Notes under the pieces: generated by a model
Database searches by the model: none
Told to the model about the DNA's origin: nothing
Seen by the model: only the letters and a program-made list of their open reading frames with translations
Made by a program: the position numbers and the translations under genes
Shown here: piece after piece, positions 40,800 through 49,800 of the stretch
Position numbering within the stretch: position 1 is the stretch's first letter
Layout of the letters: every line of letters begins with the position of its first letter
Source: Candidatus Gastranaerophilales bacterium HUM_1
Lineage (GTDB): Bacteria; Cyanobacteriota; Vampirovibrionia; Gastranaerophilales; Gastranaerophilaceae
DNA length: 64,000 nt
Direction: 5' to 3'
NCBI GenBank assembly: GCA_002103105.1
Contig: DAAY01000004.1
Location: 1 to 64,000 of the forward strand

Positions 40800-42365
40800 T
40801 TAATCTTTTTGTTCTTCAACTTCTTGTGCCATCTCTTCAATAAAATTGTTTACTTTTGCAGGTTCAAAACATGAACAAGAATTCCAAATCAATGTTGGTC
40901 TAGGCTCAGTCAACAAAGGACTTGGAAATTCATTATGGCATTTACCTTTCAACATATTAGTTGAACCATCTGGACAAGACGTAAACATTGAGCAACAGCT
41001 ACAAATTTTCAAGATTAAACCATAATCTTCCATTTTTGATTTCAATTGTTGCAAAGCATCAATCATTCTCAAATGAGATGAAGTAGTATATTTTTTATTT
41101 TTATAAATAAATCTAATTTTTGACAAACCACTTTCTGTTGAAATAAATTCTAACTTACAAGCTCTATCACCATGTTTTGTCTGTACCATAACATCAATAG
41201 AAAGTTTATCGACCTCTCTATCTGTATTCGCACCCAGTTTCTTTAGTAACACTCTTACTGGAGGGAAATTCTTAACAATGTGACAGATTGAGTAAATTGG
41301 ATACAACATTAATAGCATTATTTCTTTGAAATTTAATTTTGCATTTACTAAACTCAAAGCAAAAATTGCTATCAAAACAAACGCAGTAAAAATCACCACG
41401 CTACATTTCACAATAAATTGACAATGATATGAATACGCTATTAATAATGCATAAATGGCAATCAATGTCCAACAATTAGGATTTAACAATGAACAAATAT
41501 GTTCAATATAATTAAAATTAACGTTTTTTAAATTTTTAAAATTATTTTTCAATAAATTAAAGCGTTTTGTTAATCTTGGCTTTTTAAATGAACAATCTTG
41601 CCCAAGAATGAAAGATTGAATATTAGGATTATAAACGCATTTGTGTCCTGTTTGTGATAACAACAAACTAAATTCTAATTCTGAATTAATATCTTTAAAA
41701 TTAATATCTTCAGCATCTTCCAATGCAGATTTTTTTATTATAAATAAGCCAGAATCAACATTTGTAGCCAACCCTAACAAAGAACGAGATTGTTTGAAGA
41801 AATTAGCTTGATATTTTTTATAAACAGCTTTAATCCTATCTACTATATCTAAATTTTCTCTATTGATATTCAATTCGCCAGTAACAGCATCATATTTTTT
41901 TAATGCCGCATTAGCCAATGTTAAAAATTCTGGAGCAATCCTTCTAGTACTATCAATAAACACATAGGCATCAATAGTTTCATCTTTTTTAAGTTCTTCT
42001 AAAAGCATTGATACGGCTTTGTTTTTGCCCAAAGTACCAACATCTTGAATATTTACAACATGTACGAAATTGTCATTTTCAAAAATCTTTTCAGAACCGT
42101 CATTACAATCATCCAAAACAGCATAGACCTTGAAATCAGCAAGAGGATAATCTTGCATCTTCAATTCTTCAACAAGTTCTTCCAAGCACTCTTTATGATT
42201 ATGGCTATATATTATTACAGCAAAACTCGCTTTTGAATCATCATATCTTGAATATTTTCTTTCGATAAAAAATGGTCTGTCTTTCAAGTTGCGAATAGAC
42301 AAAATCAAAAGATACAATGAATAAACTAATACGTATAAATAAAGTAGATATAATATAAATTCCAT
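40800..42365 (-). CDS. Membrane-bound family 2 glycosyltransferase with Cys-rich tail
   Basis: 521 residues. An N-terminal membrane helix (residues 4-25) is followed by a GT-A domain: F-A-V-I-I-Y-S-H-N-H-K, then V-L-D-D-C-N-D-G-S and F-I-D-S-T-R in the DxD region. Two or three further helices lie at about 300-370. No Q-x-x-R-W of processive enzymes is seen, so it probably adds single sugars. The last ~75 residues contain nine Cys (C-S-C-C-S-M-F-T-S-C-P-D, G-K-C-H, N-S-C-S-C-F), an odd addition that could bind a metal or cluster. A GAGG Shine-Dalgarno lies 8 nt before the ATG. Substrate unknown. Confidence 0.75.
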   Translation of the reverse strand: MEFILYLLYLYVLVYSLYLLILSIRNLKDRPFFIERKYSRYDDSKASFAVIIYSHNHKECLEELVEELKMQDYPLADFKVYAVLDDCNDGSEKIFENDNFVHVVNIQDVGTLGKNKAVSMLLEELKKDETIDAYVFIDSTRRIAPEFLTLANAALKKYDAVTGELNINRENLDIVDRIKAVYKKYQANFFKQSRSLLGLATNVDSGLFIIKKSALEDAEDINFKDINSELEFSLLLSQTGHKCVYNPNIQSFILGQDCSFKKPRLTKRFNLLKNNFKNLKNVNFNYIEHICSLLNPNCWTLIAIYALLIAYSYHCQFIVKCSVVIFTAFVLIAIFALSLVNAKLNFKEIMLLMLYPIYSICHIVKNFPPVRVLLKKLGANTDREVDKLSIDVMVQTKHGDRACKLEFISTESGLSKIRFIYKNKKYTTSSHLRMIDALQQLKSKMEDYGLILKICSCCSMFTSCPDGSTNMLKGKCHNEFPSPLLTEPRPTLIWNSCSCFEPAKVNNFIEEMAQEVEEQKD

Positions 42366-42420
42366 ATTTTAATCCTCGTTTCTATAATCTTAATAAAAAC
42401 CAAGATAAATTTCAAATTTT

Positions 42421-43005
42421 TTAAATATCTAAATGAATTGCACCTTGTCTAAAGATTCTCAATTCGTTATTCATAACCCCAACAACTGTTGATTCTAGCC
42501 CCTTTGCGACATATCCATAATCTTCAATTATTAAATCCGCAAGACCAGACATATTTTCTAAAGCTTGTTCATAAGTTTTAGCAGAAGGTTGGTGTGAAAG
42601 GTTTGCACTTGTGGTCGCTAAAACATGCCCAGGAATAATTTCACAAATTTCTCGAAAAACTTCATTATCAGGAACTCTTATTCCAACAGTCGGCATAGAG
42701 GAAGTTATATAATCTGGAGTATTCTCACTTTTATCAGTCACAATTGTCAATGCTCCAGGGAAATATTTCTTTATTAATATCTGTCCAATTTTTGGAATCG
42801 GTTTAACGTAGTCAAGCAAAGGATAAATGTCATTAGACATTAAAATTAAAGGTTTTTGAGCCTCTCTTTTCTTTATTTCATAAATCTTTTTGACAGCAGA
42901 TTCATTATTAGGAAGGCAACCTAACCCCCAAACAGTATCCGTAACATATGCAATTACTCCACCATTAGTCAAAACATTTATAATTTCATCTTTATTTTTT
43001 AACAT
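42421..43005 (-). CDS. tsaC: L-threonylcarbamoyladenylate synthase (TsaC/Sua5 family)
   Basis: Makes threonylcarbamoyl-AMP from Thr, bicarbonate and ATP, the first step of the universal t6A37 tRNA modification. The 194 residues carry G-G-V-I-A-Y-V-T-D-T-V-W-G-L-G-C at the N-terminus, K-K-R-E-A-Q-K-P-L-I-L near 46, and T-V-G-I-R-V-P near 105. They end with A-T-T-S-A-N-L-S and L-E-S-T-V-V-G-V. It lacks the Sua5 C-terminal domain, so it is the short TsaC form. A GAGG Shine-Dalgarno precedes the ATG. mnmE, another tRNA-modification gene, lies about 700 bp away. Confidence 0.93.
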   Translation of the reverse strand: MLKNKDEIINVLTNGGVIAYVTDTVWGLGCLPNNESAVKKIYEIKKREAQKPLILMSNDIYPLLDYVKPIPKIGQILIKKYFPGALTIVTDKSENTPDYITSSMPTVGIRVPDNEVFREICEIIPGHVLATTSANLSHQPSAKTYEQALENMSGLADLIIEDYGYVAKGLESTVVGVMNNELRIFRQGAIHLDI

Positions 43006-43132
43006 AATATAATCCTCGCTATTTTTATTTAATATATTACCATATAAAACAGAATAAATAACGGGTTGACAATTTTGAAAACATCATTATTATAAAGATA
43101 AAGGTATTATAGAAACAAGAAGGATTTATATT

Positions 43133-43696
43133 ATGGCTTCATCAGGTGCATCAATAATCACAAATATTTCGTCTGGACTATCAAATACATATGCTTATCT
43201 TGCATCACTTTATCCACAGGACGGAGTGACTTATAAAAATATCACAGCAGCAAGAAACGACCAAACAAATTATTTAACACTAAATCAATCTTTTGCATCT
43301 TATTTACAAAACAATTTTTCAACAATAGATAAAGATGGAGATGGAAAAATTAGTGCTGATGAAATGAACAAAATGACTAATACAATTTCTACATCAGGAG
43401 TTTCAAGGGAAGAGTTATCTCAACTTGCAGCTTCTGGCACCTATTCTAGCGAAATGATTTCTAAAATCCTAGAAAACTTTGACGAAATGGACACAAACCA
43501 CGACGGAAGAGTAACAAGTGCAGAAATTTCTAGTTACACTTTTTCTTGCAACAAACAAGAAATGATAGATGAAGATAACTACAAAAAAGCAACAAATATG
43601 TCACTATTTTACGGAGATGACAATTCTTCAACTGACGTATCAAGTTACAGTATTTTGAGTTACAAATACAAGAACTTTACAAACTCAAAAAATTAA
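43133..43696 (+). CDS. EF-hand protein
   Basis: 187 residues, Ser/Thr/Asn-rich at both ends with a central pair of EF-hands: D-K-D-G-D-G-K-I-S-A-D-E near residue 65 and D-T-N-H-D-G-R-V-T-S-A-E near 121. All calcium ligand positions (1, 3, 5, 12) are kept in both loops. No classical signal peptide; an A-S-S-G-A-S-I-I-T-N-I-S start could be a surface or non-classical export type. A GAAGGA Shine-Dalgarno lies ~9 nt before the ATG. It converges on mnmE with only 5 nt between stops. Confidence 0.8.
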   Translation: MASSGASIITNISSGLSNTYAYLASLYPQDGVTYKNITAARNDQTNYLTLNQSFASYLQNNFSTIDKDGDGKISADEMNKMTNTISTSGVSREELSQLAASGTYSSEMISKILENFDEMDTNHDGRVTSAEISSYTFSCNKQEMIDEDNYKKATNMSLFYGDDNSSTDVSSYSILSYKYKNFTNSKN

Positions 43697-43701
43697 ATAA
43701 A

Positions 43702-45051
43702 TTACTTTCCGATACAAAAATGATCAAAAATATTGTTCAAAATATCGTCAGTAATTACTTCACCTGTAATTTCATCCAAAGATAAAAGAGCTGACTTCAA
43801 ATCGATATAAATCATATCTTGAAGTTCGCCTAGTTCAGCTGCATCTAAAGCTCTTTTTAGACTCAATTTACATCGTTCAAGGCATCCCTGTTGACGTTTA
43901 TTTGTAATAAATTCAGTATCTTCAAGAGAAAATTGGCAAATTATGCCTTTCATCTTTGCTTTCAAATCATCTAAACCATCTTTTGAATAAGTAGAAAGTT
44001 TAGCCGTATTAGGAAATACTTCCTTAAATTCTCCCGACTTTAGCAAATCAATTTTATTAGCGACAACAATATGAGTTTTATCTTTAATAATATCGTAAAT
44101 CTGAGAATCCTCATCAGTTAAACCAACAGATGAATCATACAAAAACAAAATCAAATCAGCATCTTTTGCCGATTGTTTTGAATACTCAATACCGATTTCT
44201 TCAACCTTATCAATATTTTCATCTTCTCTAATCCCAGCGGTATCAATTAAGGTAACGGCAACACCAAGATCAATGTTTTCTTTAATCACATCTCTTGTTG
44301 TGCCTGCAATATCAGTAACAATTGCTCTATCTAAATTCAACAAAGCGTTGAATAAAGAAGATTTTCCAACATTTGGACGACCAACTATCGCAACTTTAAC
44401 TCCTTGCCTTAAAATATCAGAAGATTTAGCACAGTCTAAAATTTTATCAATTTCTTTAATAGAATGTTTAAACCTCTCTACCAAATACGAATATTCTGGT
44501 TCAGCAACATCCTCGGGGAAATCAATTCCAGCCACAATTCTAGATGCGGTTTCAAAAATTTCTCCCTTTATCTCATTTATTTTATTTGCTAAAACACCAG
44601 ACAAATTTTTTGCAGATTGAATTGCAAAATTTGAAGTCTTTGCGTGAATCAAATCATCAACAGCTTCAGCTTGAGATAAATCTAACTTTTTATTCAAGAA
44701 TGCTCGTTTAGTAAACTCTCCACGTTCAGCCATTCTTGCACCATTTTTAAGCACAACATCAAGAATATTTTGAACAACATTTATACCGCCGTGACATTGA
44801 ATTTCAATTACATCTTCGCCAGTATAACTGTTTGGATTTTTGAATGGAAGGATGATAACTTCATCAATTTTTGTATCTCCATCAACAACCCAACCGTGAC
44901 AAATTTTTCCAACGGGGAAATTATTTTTATCGGTAATTTTTTTCGCTATCTCAAAACTTTTATCGCCAGAAATACGAATAACCCCAACTCCACCAGTTCC
45001 AATTGGAGTAGAAATAGCTGCTATTGTTTCAAATTCTTGTGTTATATTCAT
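43702..45051 (-). CDS. mnmE: tRNA uridine-5-carboxymethylaminomethyl GTPase MnmE
   Basis: With MnmG it modifies U34 of several tRNAs. The 449 residues have an N-terminal formyl-THF-binding domain (A-A-I-S-T-P-I-G-T-G-G-V-G-V-I-R) and a central helical domain. The inserted G domain shows G-R-P-N-V-G-K-S-S-L-F-N, D-I-A-G-T-T-R-D, D-T-A-G-I-R and N-K-I-D. The protein ends with the catalytic C-I-G-K. Start chosen at 45051 from the family alignment and a perfect TATAAT ending 6 nt upstream; five extra codons are open to 45066. mnmG is not in the window. Confidence 0.96.
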   Translation of the reverse strand: MNITQEFETIAAISTPIGTGGVGVIRISGDKSFEIAKKITDKNNFPVGKICHGWVVDGDTKIDEVIILPFKNPNSYTGEDVIEIQCHGGINVVQNILDVVLKNGARMAERGEFTKRAFLNKKLDLSQAEAVDDLIHAKTSNFAIQSAKNLSGVLANKINEIKGEIFETASRIVAGIDFPEDVAEPEYSYLVERFKHSIKEIDKILDCAKSSDILRQGVKVAIVGRPNVGKSSLFNALLNLDRAIVTDIAGTTRDVIKENIDLGVAVTLIDTAGIREDENIDKVEEIGIEYSKQSAKDADLILFLYDSSVGLTDEDSQIYDIIKDKTHIVVANKIDLLKSGEFKEVFPNTAKLSTYSKDGLDDLKAKMKGIICQFSLEDTEFITNKRQQGCLERCKLSLKRALDAAELGELQDMIYIDLKSALLSLDEITGEVITDDILNNIFDHFCIGK

Positions 45052-45063
45052 AACATCATTATA
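45052..45063 (-). promoter_or_regulatory. mnmE promoter, leaderless type
   Basis: Minus-strand TATAAT (45063-45058), then 6 nt (GATGTT) before the ATG at 45051; no Shine-Dalgarno. Confidence 0.6.
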
Positions 45064-45090
45064 CACAAAAAACAGAATTTACCCTTATAA

Positions 45091-45226
45091 TAAAAAAAAG
45101 CTATGTACTGAGGTGCATAGCTGTTGATTAGGGATATGTGTATCTTAGTCTCTAAGGAGTATATTGTTATATTATCATTTTCATTTTATTTGTAATCATA
45201 CAAACTAATGAGATTTTATAATATCA
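45091..45226 (-). ncRNA. Candidate small RNA on the minus strand
   Basis: A strong intrinsic terminator (10-bp stem AGCTATGTAC with GTGCATAGCT, 45099-45108 / 45113-45122, followed on the minus strand by T8) stands just upstream of the mnmE promoter. No minus-strand gene is in front of it. An extended -10 box TGA-TATTAT (45226-45218) lies ~100 nt upstream and predicts a transcript of about 115-120 nt from ~45211. The RNA has a CTTAG-AGA-CTAAG hairpin (45143-45155) and no useful ORF. Family unknown. Confidence 0.4.
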
Positions 45227-45273
45227 ATTGAATTTTTAAAAAAGTAAATAATCTTTACTCTTTGAGAATTTTT

Positions 45274-45282
45274 GATATAATG
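45274..45282 (+). promoter_or_regulatory. Extended -10 promoter of the exported-protein gene
   Basis: TGA-TATAAT at 45274-45282. A TTTACT lies ~16 nt further upstream of the -10 box. Confidence 0.5.
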
Positions 45283-45315
45283 TAGGTATTCAATAGACGA
45301 AGGGAGATGAAGAGA

Positions 45316-45804
45316 ATGAAAAAATCTACAGCAGTTACTTTAGGACTTTTAATTGCATTAGTTGCTGGTATGTCTTGTGTCTTTGCAGCAGAATTTACAA
45401 AATTCTCATCTAAATTTATAAAGAATTTTAAAGATTGTGATGCTTACGAAGAATCCATCGTATCTGAATATGAAGGAAAACAATTCACAACCAACAGAAA
45501 AATTATCGGATGGCGTAATAGTTTTTGTAAATATCAAGAAACAATTAAATCTCCAGACGACGAATACCAATTGAATTGTTCTTTTTCAAACCTACAAGTT
45601 GATGAATTGTATGAATCAATGAAGGATAGAGCCAAAGAACCACAAAAATACGATTTGGATATTTTCTCTGAGCAAACAGATAAAAAAGGTCAAACTAAAT
45701 ACGTTGTTGTTGGAAGCCAAACAATTAAAGGAAATAAAGCATACATTACTTGGGCAAAATACCAAAACAACCCTTATTTCTGTAAACCTCAAAAAATCAA
45801 ATAA
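45316..45804 (+). CDS. Small exported protein of unknown function
   Basis: 162 residues with a signal peptide (M-K-K-S-T-A-V-T-L-G-L-L-I-A-L-V-A-G ... F-A-A). The mature part has five Cys after the signal (K-D-C-D, F-C-K-Y, N-C-S-F, F-C-K-P plus one near the cleavage site) that could form disulfides, and an alpha/beta pattern. Start at 45316 is 9 nt from AGGGAG; ATG 45307 would touch it. Monocistronic with its own promoter and terminator, which suggests independent and probably strong expression. No family recognised. Confidence 0.7.
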   Translation: MKKSTAVTLGLLIALVAGMSCVFAAEFTKFSSKFIKNFKDCDAYEESIVSEYEGKQFTTNRKIIGWRNSFCKYQETIKSPDDEYQLNCSFSNLQVDELYESMKDRAKEPQKYDLDIFSEQTDKKGQTKYVVVGSQTIKGNKAYITWAKYQNNPYFCKPQKIK

Positions 45805-45825
45805 TAAATATTAAATGTTTAATAT

Positions 45826-45864
45826 AAAAAAAATGGACACCTTCATTGAAGATGTCCATTTTTC
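45826..45864. terminator. Bidirectional terminator between convergent genes
   Basis: AAATGGACACCTTC pairs with GAAGATGTCCATTT (45831-45844 / 45848-45861, one mismatch), flanked by A and T runs. Confidence 0.85.
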
Positions 45865-45877
45865 ATTAACTTAGAAT

Positions 45878-46735
45878 TTATGCTTTTGCATCAACTTTAG
45901 TTTCTGGTTTTACTCCTTGTGCTTCTTGAGCCTTTTGAGCCTTTTTATCATGGAAGTAATTACCAATCCAGTTAGCTGGTTTCATTACAAGTACAGGAAC
46001 TAGATATCTATAAACCATACCGAATACGAACAATGATTTCATTGCTGACAAACCATCTATCTGATGAGTGATTTTTATATCTTTTAATACATCAAGATTA
46101 AAATCTCGAATATTAGAGTATGATTGGTTACCTAATTCTTGAAGAAGTTTTTGACCTTCTTTTGAATCTGGTTTAACATGTTTATACCATTCTTTCATCA
46201 TGATTTTCAAATTCTTAGGATCCCAATCTCCAAAAATTTCAGTTTTCTTTGATGCTGGATTATTATTTAGATAATTTGCAACAGCTCTTGTGGTTGCATT
46301 ATTACATTTCTTTGCTAACCAGCCATCTAGACCATAAGCACATCCAGTAGAAATTAACCAAGTTAACCCATCGTTAATCGCTAAAGTCTTGCGTTTTTCT
46401 GGGTCCAATTTATCATTTTCTAATGTTTTTACAACATACATACCAGAAATTAAAGTTGAACCTAACGCTGACATATGTGCCGTCATATTATTCCATTTTG
46501 GGCTATTTGTATGGTCAACAATAAACTTTGCAACTTTACTTTTATAAAATCTTTTGTAGTAATTATTTGCAAGCCATTCAGTAAATTTACCGTACAAGCC
46601 TTCTGAAGCTTTTTCAGTTGCGGCAGTAGCCACGCTTGCTACACCTGTAAATTTTGGTTGAGCAACTGTTCTTTGGTTTGTTACATAAGCTCTTTTAGGA
46701 GTATTGTTATAATTTTGAATTGAACTAATTTGCAT
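45878..46735 (-). CDS. Membrane protein of the S-I-x-N-Y ... F-T-G group
   Basis: 285 residues beginning M-Q-I-S-S-I-Q-N-Y-N and reaching F-T-G at residues 29-31, without a signal peptide. Hydrophobic segments lie around 85-100 (M-S-A-L-G-S-T-L-I-S-G-M-Y-V-V), 118-135 and 235-255. The C-terminus is charged. I associate this N-terminal style with many lineage-specific proteins of Gastranaerophilales; function unknown. Its ATG shares a base with the stop of the preceding gene (TAATG), and GGAGG lies 8 nt before the start. Together with the neighbour it forms a two-gene unit. Confidence 0.7.
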   Translation of the reverse strand: MQISSIQNYNNTPKRAYVTNQRTVAQPKFTGVASVATAATEKASEGLYGKFTEWLANNYYKRFYKSKVAKFIVDHTNSPKWNNMTAHMSALGSTLISGMYVVKTLENDKLDPEKRKTLAINDGLTWLISTGCAYGLDGWLAKKCNNATTRAVANYLNNNPASKKTEIFGDWDPKNLKIMMKEWYKHVKPDSKEGQKLLQELGNQSYSNIRDFNLDVLKDIKITHQIDGLSAMKSLFVFGMVYRYLVPVLVMKPANWIGNYFHDKKAQKAQEAQGVKPETKVDAKA

Positions 46736-47523
46736 TATTCTTTTCCTCCTTGAACTTCTTTAAATACAGGGCTATTTACCAAGTTTTTAGAATAATCATT
46801 CGTTGGTTGCTGTGTTTGTTGTTGAACAGGAGCAGAGTCCTTTTTCTTTCCTTTTTCCATATGGAAAACATATTTCAAAATTGGAGGGATTAAAGCAATT
46901 GTTAACATTGCTTTTGGAATACCTAATACGATTGAATCCATTGCAAATTTTGCAATATCACTTAACTTTTTATATGCCTTTGATTTTTCAAGACGTCTTT
47001 TACCTATTGATTCAACACCAAATAGCTTTTCTAAGCCTTTTAGATATTTTTCTGGATTGCTACTAATTTTTTTATACGCAGAACCAAATGGAGCCATCAC
47101 AATTGAAGCAACAATAAATCCGATAACAGCGGATGATATTGCGTGAGATGCAGCGTATATACCATCTTCTCTATCTTTCTTACCCGTTGTTGCTAAATTT
47201 GTTGCAGGTCTTAAAACACCTGCGGCAACAAGAGAAACTAAACCCGCCCCTATCGGACCTTGAGTTCTAAATATTTCACGTAACTTTTCAAATTTCTTTG
47301 AACCAGAAATTTTATCCCAAGTACTTTTGCCTAAGTTTTCGAAAACATCAGCGGCAGCCCCGTTTTTCCCTCCGGTAAAGCTGCCGCTATAATATCCTCT
47401 ATTCACATTTTTTTTGTCACACACGTCCGCACTCTTATTCTCTGCTCCGTTCTCCAGCCCGTACTTTGGCTTATGCTTGAGCATGACACCTGCGGAATAA
47501 TTTCTAATTGAGTCTATATTCAT
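46735..47523 (-). CDS. Second membrane protein of the S-I-x-N-Y ... F-T-G group
   Basis: 262 residues starting M-N-I-D-S-I-R-N-Y-S, with F-T-G at 49-51. Hydrophobic stretches are near 95-115 (G-A-G-L-V-S-L-V-A-A-G-V), 134-155 (S-A-V-I-G-F-I-V-A-S-I-V-M-A) and 205-225 (G-I-P-K-A-M-L-T-I-A-L-I-P-P-I-L). A Gln-rich tail follows. Start at 47523 has AAGGTG just upstream; 13 more codons are open but begin without support. It is translationally coupled to the gene at 45878 and probably paralogous to it in plan, although sequence identity is limited. Confidence 0.7.
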   Translation of the reverse strand: MNIDSIRNYSAGVMLKHKPKYGLENGAENKSADVCDKKNVNRGYYSGSFTGGKNGAAADVFENLGKSTWDKISGSKKFEKLREIFRTQGPIGAGLVSLVAAGVLRPATNLATTGKKDREDGIYAASHAISSAVIGFIVASIVMAPFGSAYKKISSNPEKYLKGLEKLFGVESIGKRRLEKSKAYKKLSDIAKFAMDSIVLGIPKAMLTIALIPPILKYVFHMEKGKKKDSAPVQQQTQQPTNDYSKNLVNSPVFKEVQGGKE

Positions 47524-47628
47524 TTCACACCTTATAATAAAATAATGAGTCTTACTGTACATGTATTTTAAATCAAAGGAAAATAAAATTTGTTATATAG
47601 TTACGAAAATGTTACAATTAATTTTATT

Positions 47629-47664
47629 AAAAAAGAGAAGGCTTAAACCTCCCTCTTTTTTTAA
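47629..47664 (-). terminator. Probable terminator after nrdJ
   Basis: On the minus strand an A5-GAGGGAGG arm pairs imperfectly with CCTTCTCTTTTTT. Two mismatches make it less certain than others. Confidence 0.55.
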
Positions 47665-47665
47665 C

Positions 47666-49675
47666 TTAAGAACACCCCGAATATCCACAATTCAAACAAA
47701 TAAAACATCCTTCCGCCATTTGAATTTCGTTTCCACATTCTGGACATTTTATTGTTTTAATTTCACCAGTCGGGTTGTATTCTTCCCTATCCTCTTCAAC
47801 TTTTGGTTCTAAGTTCTTTTCTATTGGTTTTATTTCAATTTTTGGTTCTTTTTTCTTGGTATCAAGATTCATCGGCTGGAACTGTCGAGAATTATTACGG
47901 TAAACAGTAATTCCCTTTAAATTATTTTTATATGCCAATATATAAACCTCTTTTATATCCTCTCTTGTTGCGGATTCAACAAAATTAACAGTTTTAGAAA
48001 CCGCATTATCAACATGCAACTGAAAAGCGGCTTGCATTTTTACATGCCAGTATGGAGCGACATCATGTGCAGTAACAAAAATACGTTTTATCTCATTCGG
48101 AACACCTTCGACATGGGAAAGTGAACCATCTTTTGCAATTTGTGCCATCAAATTATCAGAATATAAATTGTGAGAAAGCATGTAATCTTTAAATATCGGA
48201 TTAACCTCAAGCATTTCAGTTCCATCCATTATAAGTCTTGAAAAAACAAGTCCAAACAAAGGTTCTACTCCGCCAGAAGCTCCAGCAATCATAGAAATTG
48301 TACCAGTTGGAGCTATACATGTAGTCGTTGCATTTCTCAATCCATATTTTTGGATATCTGAATCTAATTTTGCCCACATATCATCCGAAATTTTCCCAGC
48401 AGATTTTCCTTTGAATTTGTTAAACAAATAATTAGGCCGATCATAAATACTGCCTTTGAAATTGTTAAAACGACCTCGTTCCTTCGCTAGCTCTATTGAT
48501 TCTGATTTTGAAATATAATCAATAAATTCCATAACTTGTCCAGCAAGTTTCGTTCCTTCTTCTGAGCTATAAGAAATTCCAGCTTTCATTAACATATCCG
48601 CCCAACCCATTACTCCTAAGCCAATTTTTCGGTTATTACTAACTAGTTCAGATATTTGAGGTAATGGGTACTTATTAACTTCAATTACATTATCCAAAAA
48701 TCGCATTGCTGTTCTTACGGTCTTTTCTAATAAATCCCAATCTACATTCATAGAACCATTTTCTTCTTTCATCATCAAACCAAGATTTATTGACCCAAGA
48801 TTACAAGCTTCATAAGGAAGTAGGGGAACTTCACCACACGGATTTGTAGATTCAATTGCACCAATCAATGGAGTAGGATTATCTGCATTCATATTATCAA
48901 TAAATACAACCCCAGGTTCTCCATTTCTCCAAGCACAATCGACAATTAAATCGAAAACATCTTTAGCACACATCCTTCCAACAACTTCATTGTTTTGCGG
49001 ATTTACAAGGTCATAATCTTCGCCTTTTAAATATGCATCCATAAATTTATCTGTTATCGCAACAGAAATATTAAAATTGTTTAATTTATCATTATCAGAT
49101 TTACAATTAATAAATTCTATTATATCAGGATGGTCAACTCTCAAAATTCCCATATTTGCACCTCTACGAGTTCCACCTTGTTTAACAGCTTCTGTTGCTG
49201 CATTAAATACTTCCATAAAAGATACTGGGCCAGAAGAAACACCCATTGTTGATTTAACCACGCTATTTTTAGGTCTTAATCGAGAAAAAGAGAACCCTGT
49301 ACCCCCACCAGATTGATGAATTAACGCAGTATTCTTTATTGTTTCAAAAATTCCTTCTAAACTGTCTTCTACGGGAAGAACAAAACACGCAGCTAATTGC
49401 CCCAATTCTCGACCCGCATTCATTAAAGTTGGAGAATTTGGCATAAAAAAACGATGAGTTATTGCATCATAAAACCTCTTAGAAAGTTGATTAACTTCTT
49501 CTTGTGACTTTCCAAAATTCAAATCACCTTTCGCAATAGTTTCTGCCACTCTCTTAAACATATCAGATGGAGTTTCAGTACAATTTCCGTCTTTATCACG
49601 TTTTAAATATCGTTTTTCTAAAACTTTAATTGCATTTTCTGAAAAGTTTAAATTTTTATTTGAATTTTCTAACAC
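47666..49675 (-). CDS. nrdJ: Adenosylcobalamin-dependent ribonucleotide reductase (class II)
   Basis: Reduces ribonucleotides to deoxyribonucleotides with a B12-generated thiyl radical and works without oxygen. The 669 residues contain N-S-P-T-L-M-N-A-G near residue 63, A-A-C-F-V-L-P near 77, G-G-G-T-G-F-S-F-S near 104, N-P-C-G-E-V-P-L-L near 274, and A-P-T-G-T-I-S-M-I-A-G near 445. The C-terminal zinc or redox-active ribbon has C-P-E-C-G and C-F-I-C-L-N-C-G. The start is probably GTG at 49675, 5 nt from GGAGG; a TTG four codons upstream is less likely. No cobalamin riboswitch is visible in the 140-bp upstream region. Confidence 0.95.
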   Translation of the reverse strand: MLENSNKNLNFSENAIKVLEKRYLKRDKDGNCTETPSDMFKRVAETIAKGDLNFGKSQEEVNQLSKRFYDAITHRFFMPNSPTLMNAGRELGQLAACFVLPVEDSLEGIFETIKNTALIHQSGGGTGFSFSRLRPKNSVVKSTMGVSSGPVSFMEVFNAATEAVKQGGTRRGANMGILRVDHPDIIEFINCKSDNDKLNNFNISVAITDKFMDAYLKGEDYDLVNPQNNEVVGRMCAKDVFDLIVDCAWRNGEPGVVFIDNMNADNPTPLIGAIESTNPCGEVPLLPYEACNLGSINLGLMMKEENGSMNVDWDLLEKTVRTAMRFLDNVIEVNKYPLPQISELVSNNRKIGLGVMGWADMLMKAGISYSSEEGTKLAGQVMEFIDYISKSESIELAKERGRFNNFKGSIYDRPNYLFNKFKGKSAGKISDDMWAKLDSDIQKYGLRNATTTCIAPTGTISMIAGASGGVEPLFGLVFSRLIMDGTEMLEVNPIFKDYMLSHNLYSDNLMAQIAKDGSLSHVEGVPNEIKRIFVTAHDVAPYWHVKMQAAFQLHVDNAVSKTVNFVESATREDIKEVYILAYKNNLKGITVYRNNSRQFQPMNLDTKKKEPKIEIKPIEKNLEPKVEEDREEYNPTGEIKTIKCPECGNEIQMAEGCFICLNCGYSGCS

Positions 49676-49800
49676 ATTAACCTCCAATCTGGATTATATT
49701 AATATTTTTGCCATTAATCATACATGCTAAAAACCGTTAATCTTGTCCTAATTCTATCACAAAACACTATCCAAATTGACAATACATTTAACTCTTTTTG

